A stretch of 64,000 nucleotides of DNA, from NCBI RefSeq assembly GCF_033807575.1, contig NC_084723.1, positions 6,639,247-6,703,246 of the forward strand, given 5' to 3'. The notes beneath the pieces were generated by a model, which made no database searches, was not told the origin of the DNA, and saw nothing but the letters and a program-made list of their open reading frames with translations. Origin of the DNA: Cydia pomonella. Taxonomy: Eukaryota; Arthropoda; Insecta; Lepidoptera; Tortricidae. Each line of letters starts with the position of its first letter. Position 1 is the first letter of the stretch. Position numbers and translations under genes: made by a program. Below, in pieces: positions 11,040 to 23,010 of this stretch.

Positions 11040-12245
11040 ATTTACGGGATTTTAGACATAGAATTTTTTTATTTAACACCACATTGAAACATGTTTACAG
11101 GCAATACTACAAAACATTACAAGCCTTAAAATGAAACTTAATTAGGCACAAATTTATGTTTACATGTAGATATAAAAAACTTTTAAAATTATGATGCTAA
11201 AAAGGAGCGAACCTCAGCATGTGTTGCAGCAGGCTTACCTACTACAACGCTGGTTTTCAGGCCGACCCTTCGTACAATACGAATTTACTTGCTGCTTGTC
11301 GGAAACTGTATGGCTAAGACTGTTTAAGTTTGTGTAGAAAATAATACAGGTATGCAAATATATGTTTATGTTTATGGATATATTTATAAGATTATACTGT
11401 ATGATACTATGACATATGTGATAGTAGGTTTAATGTTTAGGCTAAATAAATACGTTGGGTAATAAAGTATATATTGAGGAAATAAATAACATGAATGTAA
11501 TAATTTTACTATAAGTAAGTACCGAGATTAACAAAGTTGAACGGCGCATAAGAACGATTTCGACCACTACAGATACGACGGTTTTACTCTAGTACCAGGA
11601 GGTAGCATGCTTTGAAATTCTAGAAGTTGTTGTTTGAGTTTTAATTTAAAAGTACTAATTGTATTTAAGTTTTTGATAGGTGGCGGTAAGTTATTCCAGC
11701 ATTTTGTTGCTGAGTATTTAAAACTACCTTTGAAAACGGCAACGTGACAGCGAGGCAGTAACAAATCATCGCAAACCGATCTGATTCCATACAAGCTTGA
11801 CCTGCTACCACGAAATTTAAAGTTATTAAATAGATACTCTGGTTTAGACGTTTCAAAAACACCAAATAACAGAGATGAAAGATGCAATTCTCTGCGTAAT
11901 GCCTTTTTATGAATACGTGCTGAGTTCAAATATGGTGTCACGTGCTCTCGTGGGGCGACTCCAAAACAGTAACGTGTGTAGGCGTTTTGCACTCTTTGCA
12001 CCATCCGGTCTGTACTAGCTAATAAACGTGGGCCATAAAGGACATCAGCATAATCAAATTTAGAGAGTACTAATGAAAGACAAAACTTAATTCGCAAATC
12101 AACACTAAGGAAATCGCGAATCCGATAAAGTACTTTAAGTCTGTAAAATGCGTTCTTCGCAATTTGCGCTATGTGACCCTCGAAACGCAATGACTCTAGG
12201 TTCATAAGGATTTGAGTAAATAGTTTTACGAACACACTGTATTCA
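11040..12245 (-). pseudogene. 3' half of a Jockey/CR1-like LINE (RT C-terminus)
   Basis: A minus-strand open frame (11567-12511) is LINE-like only over its last 220 or so residues, from about 12230 to 11567. Recognisable pieces are LVLSKFDYADVLYGPRL, VQRVQNAYTRYCFG, REHVTPYL, SATKCWNNLPPPI and STFKLKLKQQL. This is the segment after the RT catalytic core that ends many Jockey/CR1-group polymerases. The catalytic motifs are absent, so the copy is 5'-truncated. Sequence below 11567, including the palindromic AACGCTGGTTTTCAGG region near 11250, fits its 3' UTR. The upstream part of the frame lies in an unrelated inverted-repeat element (12270-12592). Confidence 0.75.
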
Positions 12246-12269
12246 GACTGCAGCAGCATTAGGCCCTCA

Positions 12270-12592
12270 GCACAAGGAGCGTAAGCGTAAGAGACGCGTA
12301 AGCGTATCGTAATACGCGCGTAGAACGAGAGCGCTACGAGCACGTACAAGTTCAAATAAGTCTGCACACGAAGCGTCGTCGTAGCGTAGCGTATGAGATG
12401 TCTATCGTCATTACAACAGACGTAGCGTAACACGGGCGTAAAAATAAAACATCTGGCATAATCAAACAATAATATACAAGATGTGAAGAGACAGTAAGAT
12501 CGTCGATACATCCGCCGAAGACTGCCGCCAGTGACGCCATGATTTCACTTAAAAAGCGATTACGCTTACGCGACTTACGCGATGCTTGGTGC
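12270..12592. mobile_element. Inverted-repeat element rich in GCGTAAGCG motifs
   Basis: The left end GCACAAGGAGCGTAAGCG imperfectly pairs with the right end CGCTTACGCGACTTACGCGA...CTTGGTGC. The interior repeats GTAGCG and GCGTAA many times. It abuts the LINE remnant and supplies the apparent N-terminal extension of that frame. No target-site duplication found. Confidence 0.5.
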
Positions 12593-13136
12593 CCAGAACT
12601 ATGCGTCTCGTACTCGTAAAGTTTTTACTCTTACGCATATGCTCCCTGTGATTATGTTCCACGTATTTGCCAACCATGAATAATAGGTATATTATTAAAT
12701 CAATAGTTCATAATTTCTGAACTTAATACTCCTTATTTGCCCACCCCTATATGTCTTGTCCTCGCTTGCGAGAGCGTGCCTTAAGAGCCCTTAATCCTTG
12801 GAGCGTTCTCCGATTTCACGAAATAACGCTCGATAGATGGCGTTGGCGCTCGGTACGCGAGCGCCGGCAACGCGACGCGCGTTTTTAATGCAGACTAGAA
12901 TAATCTTGATAGTTTTCAATATAATTTCAAGCAACATTAATTTTAGTGTCATATGATATCATATGGGCACTCTTTATTTTATTGTATATGCACAGTAGTT
13001 TTTTTTTTATGTACACTACTACTAAGTGTACAGACTACAGAGTGTACTATAACCCTTGCTCTTTATTCTGTCTCTTTCACACCAATGGAAAATGAAGAAG
13101 TTACTAAATGACTGCAGGTATAAATAAAGTATATTA

Positions 13137-13570
13137 GTGCGATAGAGAGACAGATAGTGTTTCGTTGTCGTATCGTAAACGATTGGCATGTTGGCCACAC
13201 ACTTGCTTAGTGCCTAGCCAAAATACCAATCGTTTGCGTATATTAGTGCGATAGAGAGAGAGTAGTGTTTCGTTGTCGTATCGTAAACGATTGGCATGTT
13301 GGCTACGCACCCATGATACCTAGCCAAGAAACCAATCGATTGCGCATATTAGTGCGATAGAGAGACAGATAGTGTTTCCTTGTCGTATCGTAAACGTTTG
13401 GCATGTTGGCTACGCACCCATGCTGCCCAGCCAAGATGCCAATCGTTTGTGCATATTAGTACGAGAGAGAGACAGATAGTGTTTCGTTGTCGTATCGATT
13501 GGCATGGTGGCTACGCACCCATGCTGCGTAGTCAAGATGCCAATCGTTTGCGCACATTAGTGCTATAGAG
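13137..13570 (+). repeat. Four tandem hairpin units in copy A
   Basis: Each unit of 107-115 bp reads GTGCGATAGAGAGACAGATA, TGTTTCGTTGTCGTATCG, then an inverted pair AACGATTGGCATGTTGGC and GCCAAGATGCCAATCGTTT around a TACGCACCCATG loop. Copy B has three such units (26622-26940). The 62-codon frame at 13380-13568 is a by-product. Confidence 0.8.
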
Positions 13571-13615
13571 TTTCAGTGTTATTTGAAATCACGTTAGGGT
13601 TTGTATTATTATTTT

Positions 13616-16600
13616 TGACCCGAATGAAGTCCATCCAGGTTCTTATGATGGAGTCAGGAGTTGGTCACCAGAACTCCTAATCTACTCATTATAATTCCAT
13701 CGTGCTTGGGCTCAAAAGATTTTCCCTGACGAACACCATCGCTCTAGATGAGGTCCAGGGTCTCATGACGGAGTCAGGAGTTGGTCACCAGAACTCCCCA
13801 GAACTCCTAATCTACTCATCATAACTCCATCGAGTTTGGGCTCAATAGATTTACCCTGATGAGCACCATCAATCTAGATGAAGTCCAGGGTCTCATGATG
13901 GAGTCAGGAGTAGGTCACTAGAACTCCTAATCTACTCATTATAATTCCATCGTATTCGAGCTCAATAGATTTGCCCTGACGAGTACCATCGATCTAAATG
14001 AAGTCCAGGGTCTCATGATGGAGTCAGGAGTTGGTCACCAGAACTCCTAATCTACTCATTATAATTCCATCGTGTTTGGGCTCAAAGATTTGCCCTGACG
14101 AGTACCATCGATCTAGATGAAGTCCAGGGTCTCATGATGGAGTCAGGAGTTGGTCACCATAATTCCTAATCTACTCATCATAACTCCATCGTGTTTGGGC
14201 TCAATAGATTTGCCCTCACGAGCACCATCAATCTGGATGATGTTCAGGGTCTCATGATGGAGTCAGGAGTTGGTCACTAGAACTCCTAATCTACTCATTA
14301 TAATTCCAACGTGTTTGGGCTCAAAATATTTGCCCTGACGAGTACCATCGATCTAGATGAAGTCCAGGGTCTCATGATGGAGTCAGGAGTTGGTCACCAT
14401 AATTCCTAATCTACTCATCATAACTCCATCGTGTTTGGGCTCAATAGATTTGCCCTCACGAGCACCATCAATCTAGATGATGTTCAGGGTCTCATGATGG
14501 AGTCAGGAGTTGGTCACTAGAACTCCTAATCTACTCATTATAATTCCATCGTGTTTGGGCTCAAAAGATTTGCCCTGACGAGTACCATCGATCTAGATGA
14601 AGTCCAGGGTCTCATGATGGAGTCAGGAGTTGGTCACCAGAACTCGTAATCTATTTATCATAACTCCATCGTGTTTGGGCTCAATAGATTTACTCCGACA
14701 AGCACCATCAAATTACCATTATGATGAATAGATTAGGAGTTCTGGTGACCAACTACTGAGTCCATCATGAGACCCTCGACTTAATCTAGATCGATGGTAC
14801 TCGTCAGGGCAAATCTTTTGAGCCCAAACACGATGGAGTTATGATGAATAGACTAGGAGTTCTGGTGATCAACTCCTGAGTCCATCATGAGACCCTGGAC
14901 CTGATCTAGATTGATGGTGCTCGTCAGGGCAACTCTATTGAGCCCATACACGATGGAGTTATGATGAGTAGATTAGGAGTTCTGGTGACCAACTCCTGAC
15001 TCCATCATGAGACCCTGGACCTCATCTAGATCGATGGTGCTCGTCAGGGCAAATCTTTTGAGCCCAAACACGTTGGAATTATAATGAGTAGATTAGGAGT
15101 TCTAGTGACCAACTCCTGACTCCATCATGAGACCCTGGACTTTATCTAGATTGATGATGCTCGTCAGGGCAAATCTATTGAGCCCAAACACGATGAGATT
15201 ATGATGAGTAGTTTAGGAGTTCTGGTGACCAACTCCTGACTCCATCATGAGACCCTGGACCTCATCTAGATCGATGGTGTTCATCAGGGCAAATCTATTG
15301 AGCCCAAACACGATGGATTTATGATGAGTAGATTAGGAGTTCTGGTGACCAACTCCTGACTCCATCATGAGACCCTGGACCTCATCTAGATCGATGGTGC
15401 TCATCAGGGCAAATCTTTTGAGCCCAAACACGTTGGAATTATAATGAGTAGATTAGGAGTTCTAGTGACCAACTCCTGACTCCATCATGAGACCCTGGAC
15501 TTTATCTAGATTGATGATGCTCGTCAGGGCAAATCTATTAAGCCCGAACACGATGAGGTTATGATGAGTAGATTAGGAGTTCTGGTGATCAACTCCTGAC
15601 TCCATCATGAGACCCTGGACCTCATCTAGATCGATGGTGTTCATCAGGGCAAATCTATTGAGCCCAAACACGATGGAGTTATGATGAGTAGATTAGGAGT
15701 TCTGGTAACCAGCTCCTGACTGCATCATGAGACCCTGGACCTCATCTAGATTGATGGTGCTCGTCAGGGCAACTCTATTGAACCCAAACACGATGGAGTT
15801 ATGATGAGTAGATTAAGAGTTCTGGTGACCAGCTCCTGACTCCATCATGAGACCCTGGACCTCATCTAGATTGAAGGTGCTCGTCAGGGCAACTCTATTG
15901 AGCCCAAACACGATGGAGTTATGATGAGTAGAGTAGGAGTTCTGGTGACCAACTCCTGACTCCATCATGAGACCCTGGACCTCATCTAGATCGATGGTGC
16001 TCATCAGGGCAAATCTTTTGAGCCCAAACACGTTGGAATTATAATGAGTAGATTAGGAGTTCTAGTGACCAACTCCTGACTCCATCATGAGACCCTGGAC
16101 TTTATCTAGATTGATGATGCTCGTCAGGGCAAATCTATTGAGCCCGAACACGATGAGGTTATGATGAGTAGTTTAGGAGTTCTGGTGACCAACTCCTGAC
16201 TCCATCATGAGACCCTGGGCCTCATCTAGATCGATGGTGTTCATCAGGGCAAATCTATTGAGCCCAAACACGATGGAGTTATGATGAGTAGATTAGGAGT
16301 TCTGGTGACCAGCTCCTGACTCCATCATGAGACCCTGGACCTCATCTAGATTGATGGTGCTCGTCAGGGCAACTCTATTGAACCCAAACACGATGGAGTT
16401 ATGATGAGTAGATTAGGAGTTCTGGTGACCAGCTCCTGAATCCATCATGAGACCCTGGACCTCATCTAGATTGAAGGTGCTCATCAGGGCAACTCTGTTG
16501 AGCCCAAACACGATGGAATTATAATGAGTAGATTAGGAGTTCTAGTGACCAACTCCTGACTCCATCATGAGACCCTGGACCTCATCTAGATCGATGGTGT

Positions 16601-16745
16601 TCGTCAGGGCAAATCTTTTGAGCCCAAACACGATGGGATTATAATTAGTAGATTAGGAGTTCTGGTGACCAACTCCTGACTCCATCATGAGAACTTGGAC
16701 TTCATCCGGGTCAAAAATAATAATGCAAACCCTAACGTAATTTCA
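13616..16745. repeat. Giant inverted repeat of 120-bp minisatellite units, copy A
   Basis: The left arm (13616-14710) holds about nine units in one orientation, and the right arm (14711-16745) about 16.6 units in the opposite one. A unit reads GAGTCAGGAGTTGGTCACC, AGAACTCCTAATCTACTCAT, CCATCGTGTTTGGGCTCAA, GATTTGCCCTGACGAG and ATCTAGATGAAGTCCAGGGT. The period in the right arm is exactly 120 bp. The outer flanks TTTTTGACCCGAATGAAGTC and GACTTCATCCGGGTCAAAAA also pair, so the array sits inside a larger palindrome. Variants of the unit recur in a higher-order pattern. Confidence 0.9.
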
Positions 16746-16804
16746 AGTGAAAATGCGTTTTTCAGAAAATCGCAGCCAAATAACACTAGACCTTACTCAT
16801 AGTG

Positions 16805-16942
16805 TTGTGTTCCTGCCGGTGAGTAAGGTTGCCAGAGCTCAACGAGGGGCGGGAGGGGGTTAGGGTCGGCAACGCGCATGTAACTCCTCTGGAGTTGCAG
16901 GCGTACATATGCGGGCCGTATGCTTGTTTGCCACCGACTTAG
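16805..16942 (-). mobile_element. Reversed GGCAAACAAGCAT repeat fragment inside copy A
   Basis: GGGTCGGCAACGCGCATGTA, CTCCTCTGGAGTTGCAGGCG and GGGCCGTATGCTTGTTTGCC are the reverse of the piece at 7425-7522. The identical piece sits at 30483-30602 in copy B, so it was present before the two copies separated. Confidence 0.75.
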
Positions 16943-17713
16943 TATTAAAAAAAAAGTAACACTGAAAATCCATCAATAAGCGAGTCTGTTAGGCATACTG
17001 TAAAAAATGAACTTTTATTAAGATTTTCTAATCGCAGTATATAGCACTTCTCGGAACTCCGTAGCTGATTACGATCGCAACGAATGCCTGACAATCGAGC
17101 ACAGATCCGTCCTCTAAGCGCGCTCCGCGCGGACTGAGAGCGGGGCGTCGCTGCTGCGTGATTTATACGTGTTTTAAAAAAATATAAATTTACGGCAATG
17201 TAGGTCCCACAGTTACGATTTTTTTTTTATAGGTTAACATAAAGTTACAGTTTGCTATAATATTATTTTTAAAGCAAAATATGCGTACAATTTGCGGAAA
17301 TAAAATATAATAAAACCCTGTTTTCGCCAAAAAAATGAAGAAAACTCGGAAGGTATTTTATCAGTTTTTTCAAATGAATCTTCGATTGTTAATCATTCCA
17401 GCCCCTCGTACGAGATATGTTGAATCAAATTGTAGTCATTCATGTACCAAATGATTCTTGTTTATAGCAAAATTGAGAACCGAAACGCCACATCTCACTG
17501 CAAAATTTGGAAAAGACTCCCAAAAAACCTCATTAAAAAAAAGGTTTAAAAGAGAAAATGAAAATTTGAACTGTTGGAGCCCCTAGTTTAGGAAACGATT
17601 ATTTAAGTACGTTATCAGTTTTTGAATAAATACTAATAGTTACGTCGTAATCTTGAATGAAAAAGGAAGCATTTTACAAAATACGCTCGTCTGTAGGAAT
17701 AAGGACTCTTAAT

Positions 17714-18590
17714 TACTGCTCGAAGCAGTCGCGAGCCGAGCGCGCCCGAACGACTGGATAAAAATCACTGATTCTACATGCGAAAAGCCACACAAATTTT
17801 CTGGTGTAACAAAATGGCGGACGCTATTTGTAAGTTTGCCGTATTTTTTCATTGGGATTTTTAAATTTCATTTAGCCTCAAACTTTATATTTCTTCAAAA
17901 GTGTGATAAAAACTTCTCGTGGTATGAAAGCTGGTGGTGGCATGGTATTAAGTCGCGTGTAAGCGGCCTAAATGCTTTTTATACATTAGTGCATAAAGTC
18001 ATATATGACAACCCTTATTTACTTAACTACTGCAGACTTGTCTTGGTCTGACTCTAAACATCTCTTTTATTAGACAATAATGCAATATATTTTTCATTTC
18101 TCATGCTCTGAAAGTGGGTCGTTGTTGTTCTAAAAAGTGTGCAGAAAATGACGCGTATCTGCTCTAGAGCTCTGTACTTTCTGACTATGACAACTTTTTT
18201 ACGACAAGCAATTAAATTTTTGTTTATAAATGGATTTTTTGTACAGTTTCCATTCCATAAATAATGATATTTTTCCCTAAATTGTTAATTCAAAGTACCC
18301 TCTAGAAATACTACTGAAGTTTATACTTAGCTGTGTTTTTTAATGCACATGTATTTTACTTTCCTCGTATTCGAAATAAGAAAGTAGAGTGCTTAACTCG
18401 GGTGAAAGGAACCATTTCAGTCTCGGACTATTGGCGACAGAGGCTACCTCGACAAATATGGGCTTTCGTCCCTGGTTAACAACCTACAAATCTTACCTTG
18501 TTTTGTGTTTCCGTGGCGTGGTAAGTAGGTATTAAGTTGCTGAATAATTCATGCAATTATGAGGAAGCGTGCACTAAAATAGCTCGTAAA
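17714..18590. other. Sequence between repeats, no gene recognised
   Basis: AT-rich. A stretch at 18390-18500 (ACTCGGGTGAAAGGAACC ... CCCTGGTTAACAA) resembles 61565-61605 inside the AGGGTTCCGTACC retroposon and is likely a fragment of it. Confidence 0.4.
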
Positions 18591-18667
18591 CCTGTGCAAT
18601 ATTTTATTCACCTACGCTACGCTCCTGCGTTGTTCCACACGTGCAGAGCGTAGGCGAGTCTTAGGGT

Positions 18668-19150
18668 ATTAATTTAGCTAAGATAACAATCGTACAACGA
18701 AAAACGCTAAACGAAAAGGAAAATCCTATCGGGATGACGGAAGCTACTAAGTCACGTGACTATATCCATACATTATTTAAGTTACGTTGCGTTTTCTATC
18801 AACGTAGCGTAAGCCTCCTGTAGGGCTAAAGGGAGCGTTCATGAACTGTAGGAGGCAGCACAGGAGCCGTCAGATTTTTGGCGCGAGGCGTAAATGTGAT
18901 GTTTATTGTTCCAATGTAGCCCACGAGATGGCAGAACCTACCATGCACAACAAAACACGTGACGTGTAAATTTACATGTTTATTGTTCCGATTCAGGCCA
19001 CAAGATGGCAGACCCTCCAACGCGCACGGTCCCTAAGATGGTCGGCTCTTTATCATTTGTCACCATGCCTGTCTCTAACAAGTATGTAAGCGAGACAGTG
19101 ACTGGCATAGTGACAAGTGATAAAGATGGAACCATGCTACCAACGCTGGT
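18668..19150 (+). mobile_element. MITE-like repeat with internal palindrome (copy 2)
   Basis: It shares AAGATAACAATCGTAC and the palindromic block 19037-19136 with 6262-6720. Inside are two direct copies of a TGTTTATTGTTCC...AGATGGCAGA motif (18898-18945 and 18975-19018). No coding content. Confidence 0.6.
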
Positions 19151-19278
19151 TACATTCAAGTGGCTCATTTGATTCGAGAAAGGGACACGGCGATTGATAC
19201 TAAAATGACGATTTCACAGGCGCACTGCCAATGAATTAACCATTAAAATCTGAATCACACGAGTCTCCGAATACCACG

Positions 19279-19609
19279 AAAGGCCATGCCTGGATAAGCT
19301 AAGTGAATCTGCCCCCAGCGAGTTTTGGTTTGTTTTTTTTTTATGGCTAGTATTTTTGTATCGCAATGTGTATTGACGTCGTATAATTGCCTATACTATA
19401 TGCACAATATATGTGAAGCACGTCAAAATCGGCTCGCCTGAAAAAAAAAAATCAAGAAAGATCTCTTTTTTTTTACCAAAATCTATAATATTTGGGGGGC
19501 TGATATTTTGCATACTTGCTACAAATATAAAGCCACATCATCAAAAAAAAAATTACTAGTCAAAACTCCCTGGGGGCAGATTCACTTAGCTTATCCAGGC
19601 ATGGCCTTT
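19279..19609. mobile_element. MITE with approximately 48-bp terminal inverted repeats
   Basis: The left arm AAAGGCCATGCCTGGATAAG continues GCTAAGTGAATCTGCCCCCA. The right arm is its reverse complement and ends AGGCATGGCCTTT. The interior is AT-rich with poly-A and poly-T runs. Confidence 0.85.
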
Positions 19610-19803
19610 ACCTATATTCTGTATCTTTAGGTATTTAAATAAAAGTATGTAAGTAGGTTAATATCAGGGCGTTCAGTCACAGATCCAGGCGGTTTTGTAT
19701 TTGGTTGGTTAACCAATAAATGTTATAAACTACCCAAAAATATACAAATTCTTTGTTTTTTTATTTATTTAAATACCTAAAAATACAGTTATAACATAGG
19801 TTT
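19610..19803. mobile_element. Small AT-rich inverted-repeat element
   Basis: CTGTATCTTTAGGTATTTAA at 19619 pairs with TTAAATACCTAAAAATACAG ending 19788. It lies directly against the preceding MITE. Confidence 0.6.
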
Positions 19804-19846
19804 AGATGGTCACCATAATAGCTGTCACGTGTTGAATGTCGAATAA

Positions 19847-20095
19847 AGGTGACATCCGAATGGTAACTGCAGCAGCCTTACTGTTGCATGATTACTGTTT
19901 CAGTGTTGAAACGGGCAAATCCACTATTAAATTTATTTAAAAAATTACGTGAGTTGGTTGAAATACATGGTTTTACTTTACCGCATTACGCGATTAGAAC
20001 GTTCAATATGTCACTCATTTTACTAAAGAAATTGACAATGACTTCAGTAACATTGCAATAGTAATGTTGCTGCAGTTGTCATCCAAACGTCACCT
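19847..20095. mobile_element. MITE with approximately 51-bp imperfect inverted repeats
   Basis: AGGTGACATCCGAATGGTAA...CTGCAGCAG at the left pairs with CTGCTGCAGTTGTCATCC...ACGTCACCT-type sequence at the right (about 80 percent by eye). The centre is unique and non-coding. Confidence 0.75.
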
Positions 20096-20535
20096 GACCC
20101 AATCAACTTTCCAGTCGCCAATGCTAGGCAAGCAATTTGAATTATCCCTACTCATGAAGGCGTGCGTAAGGTACGTCGATTCCGAGAATTATGCGTTGAC
20201 TTGGCCCATATTTTAACCCGTGAACCCCGTGGTATGTCCTTTGTACATAGAAAATGCGTTGTAATTTTATTAGTTAAAACTTTATTGGTATAGATACTTT
20301 TCTCCCCTTTGATTTGAATCTTTTTATGTTAGAACTACCTAGATAGTTAAAATACTACAATTAAATCAGTACTTTATACCATAGAGAAATAAGTAAGCAT
20401 AGCTTGCTCACTCCATACATCTGTTTTCTTACCAAAACGCGGGTTATTTTCGTTGTCGTCGACATCTAGCGTCAAGTAGCGAATTTATCAGTACTGCTAC
20501 TTAATTGACAATAGATGACACTTCCCTCTAGTGTT

Positions 20536-20606
20536 GCGGGTGTCCATGGACGACGGTAATTGCTTAACATCAGGCAATGCCTCTGCTCGTTTGCCTCATA
20601 TATCAA
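20536..20606 (-). mobile_element. Fragment of the GGCAAACAAGCAT-type repeat
   Basis: GACGGTAATTGCTTAACATC, AGGCAATGCC and CTGCTCGTTTGCC are the reverse of a familiar variant of the 7425-7522 repeat. The 100-codon frame over 20531-20833 is therefore not a gene. The remainder up to 21290 shows nothing I recognise. Confidence 0.6.
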
Positions 20607-21304
20607 AAGAACGTAGACTGCTAAAATCACCTTTCACGCAGTCGAGTAAAAACTCAAAGATGAATTTTCGACTTCAATTTTTCAGTCAAGTCCAACTGTT
20701 GTTATACTCGCTAGGTCTCCCCTTTAGGGTATACTTACGTATAGATGTGGGGGCAAGATGGAAAGATGTCACTTGCATCCGCGGCTCCACACGAGCGCCT
20801 CTTGACCCGCATCCGGTTAGGGCTGACACTTAGCCAATAAAAATTAAATAAACCTTTGAGGCCTAGGCTCCTTTTTAGATAGAGATACAATTAATACTTC
20901 TTATTAAAACTTTTGTACATGGATTTATATTTATAAATAAGGATCAAATTATTAAAAAAAATAGCCCCGACGCATATCGATTTTCAGTTCCCCTGGCTCC
21001 CGTGCCTAATGTATTTACTAGTGTATTTACGTTTTCATAATAATATACAGCGTGTATTGTTAATACGTCCGCATATTCCAAGGATAGTAATCTGTTGATG
21101 TGGATGTGAACCCGAATGAAGACATTTTCATCGTTTTTTTTTTAATGTAGAACTGTTAATTTTCCTTATAAATAATCAACAAGGAATTTACATATCGCTA
21201 CTGTTTTAACTCAAAACATCGCACAATATACTGAGGCGTTGTCACAACTGTCACAAATAAGAACTTGCTAGCCCTATGAATAATGTTTACTCCTTCGCCA
21301 CAGG

Positions 21305-21431
21305 GGTGTATTCCTATTTGTCTCCGCCGGGCACAGATGGGAATAGGTGTTTTCATGTAAACAATTCCCATTTGTCCTCGCTTCATGTATAGCGGCGGGT
21401 CAAGTGGGGCGGGGACAAGTGGCAATACACC
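21305..21431. mobile_element. Short MITE, GGTGTATTCC...GGAATACACC type, copy 1
   Basis: GGTGTATTCCTATTTGTCTC at the left pairs with GGGGACAAGTGGCAATACACC-like sequence at the right. Internal GCACAGATGGGAATAGGTG is shared with copy 2. Confidence 0.8.
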
Positions 21432-21649
21432 ACTATCTTATATTTTCCACGTGGATAAAACATTAACCACAACTCATCCAAATTCAAAACGAGTGTCAAC
21501 CCTATCTCGGACGTGTGAAGGGTCACGGTTGCCTCTTGTTTCTTTGCTTTATAAAGTCCCTATAAATAGAAACGCTTCTCAACCTTTGCCAATTAGGTAG
21601 GTATTGCTTCACTTCGAATTTTGTGAGGCGTAGCACAAAATAAGCGATA

Positions 21650-21779
21650 GTATTCCCATTTCCCTTTTTTGGCATGTCCCCGCTGGGCACAGATGGGAAT
21701 AGGTGCTAAGGTGCATTCATATAAATATATTCCGATCTATCGGCGGCGGCTACGTGAGGCAAGGACTAATAGGAATACC
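21650..21779. mobile_element. Short MITE, same family, copy 2
   Basis: GTATTCCCATTTCCC, CCCCGCTGGGCACAGATGGG and AATAGGTG match copy 1. The right end is GGACTAATAGGAATACCT. Confidence 0.75.
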
Positions 21780-22017
21780 TCATGTAGGGGAGAGTAGAGG
21801 AATTGGGAACAATAGGTAATTAGGAACAGTGAGATATATAGTACTTCTAATTGCACAAAAATCTTGAGTATGTTTAACACAAACATAAAGAGACCTTCAT
21901 GTGCCTGAGTGACTAAAATTCGGAAGCTACGCACAAATATATAGTCGAACAAAATATTTTCAACTTTTGGTATAATTTTTATGATAACACCATGATAGAT
22001 GTAAACATGTATTTTTA

Positions 22018-22349
22018 GGGTTCCGTACCCAAAGGGTCAAACGGGACCCTATTACTGAGACTCCGCCGTCCGTCCGTCCGTCCTTCCGTCTGTCACCAGG
22101 CTGTATATCTCATGAACCGTGATAGTTAGCGAGTTGAAATTTCTACAGATTATGTATTTCTATTGCCGTTATAACAACAAATACTAAAAACAGAATAAAA
22201 TAAATATTTCTTTCCAATCTCGAGGTTCTCATCCAATCACCGAAGTTAAGCAACGTCGGGCGGGGTCAGTGCTTGGATGGGTGACCGTTTTTATAGATAA
22301 TGGTACGGAACCCTTCCTGTGCGAGTCCGACTCGCACTTGGCCGGTTTT
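22018..22349 (+). mobile_element. AGGGTTCCGTACC retroposon carrying a 5S rRNA segment
   Basis: The element begins AGGGTTCCGTACCCAAAG, runs through a CCGTCCGTCCGTCC stretch and TGTATATCTCATGAACCGTG, and ends GTGCGAGTCCGACTCGCAC, TTGGCCGGTTTTTTT. Between these ends, 22223-22287 is 5S rRNA-like and directly abuts element sequence (ATAGATAATGGTACGGAACC). This is either a 5S-derived member of the family or a copy that captured 5S RNA. Confidence 0.75.
22223..22287 (+). ncRNA. Partial 5S rRNA-like sequence
   Basis: AGGTTCTCATCCAATCACCG, AAGTTAAGCAACGTCGGG and GCTTGGATGGGTGACCG correspond to the middle of eukaryotic 5S rRNA, including the box A (GAAGTTAAGC) and box C (GGATGGGTGACCG) parts of its internal promoter. 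The 5' and 3' stem-forming thirds are missing, so it cannot be a functional 5S gene. Confidence 0.85.
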
Positions 22350-22699
22350 TTTTAGTTGAAGACTAAAATTTTCAAATTCACCAAAAATACAATCATGAGT
22401 GATGCTAAATTTGATTGATATTAGGTAGTTACTTGGGGTCTACCCCTGAATACCACAGTCCAGTAACCAAGTATAGACTGAATACTCTTTATTGGCACAC
22501 CGCAGTAAAAGATACATCTTACAGAAAACAATTGATTAAGAATAGAGTTCGACACTGGCGGTCTTATTTAATAGGGAGTATTACCGCAACGTTCTGCCGC
22601 CAGAGTGCAGCACTAGCACCTTTCGTAAACCGTAGAGTAACTTATACATACAGTGCCTTAAACTGTTTCTAGACAAGTTTTTACAGATAATAAAATATG

Positions 22700-23010
22700 A
22701 TGCATGAAGGCGGTTTGTATACATAGGGCATATGGAGTGTGGAATTAAAAGGAGTAAAATCTCTTATGGTAGAACTGTTGCAAAAGTGTCCGTCTATCAG
22801 CTATAAAGTAATAGTTCCAAATCTCTCCAGAGTATGGCTAGAGTAGCTAAGAACCTAGGCGTTATTGACGGAGTGAAGTGCGCTGTCTATGATTTGATTT
22901 TTTTGTTCAAGTATTCTAGGTATTGTAGCGCCACCTATTTAAGGTTTTTTGATGACACTTTTTGGTACATGGAGATTTCATTCCTTACCTCCACCTTCCA
23001 TAACAGGGCC
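22700..23010 (+). mobile_element. Dispersed moth repeat fragments
   Basis: 22727-22798 (GGAGTGTGGAATTAAAAGG...GTTGCAAAAGTGTCC) is repeated at 60143-60214. The following TTCTAGGTATTGTAGCGCC...CTTACCTCCACCTTCCATAA is a familiar repeat. The short open frames at 22415-23076 have no gene support. Confidence 0.6.

Larger units (their letters stand above)
12781..17713. mobile_element. TTAA-flanked composite element, copy A (4.9 kb)
   Basis: Both ends carry TTAA followed by an imperfect inverted repeat, TTAAGAGCCCTTAATCC at the left and the reverse of GGAATAAGGACTCTTAA at the right. TTAA target duplication is characteristic of piggyBac-type transposases. Inside, in order, are: four 107-115-bp hairpin units (13137-13570); a giant inverted repeat made of 120-bp units (13616-16745); a reversed GGCAAACAAGCAT repeat piece (16805-16942); and a segment also found at 55740-56265 (17030-17622). 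No transposase is encoded, so it must be mobilised in trans if it moves. Copy B is at 26263-31376. Confidence 0.75.

Noticed and set aside
12246..12511. N-terminal part of the 314-codon LINE-like frame
   Set aside because: This part comes from the adjacent GCGTAAGCG-rich inverted-repeat element. RT homology starts only near 12230.
15813..16031. 72-codon frame, also present at 29475-29693
   Set aside because: It is the 120-bp minisatellite unit translated. It recurs only because the array is duplicated.
13616..16745. CRISPR-like appearance of regularly spaced repeats
   Set aside because: The 120-bp units are contiguous without unique spacers, are in two orientations, and the genome is eukaryotic.
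22223..22287. Functional 5S rRNA gene
   Set aside because: Only the central 65 bp is present. The ends that form helix I are absent and retroposon sequence adjoins directly.
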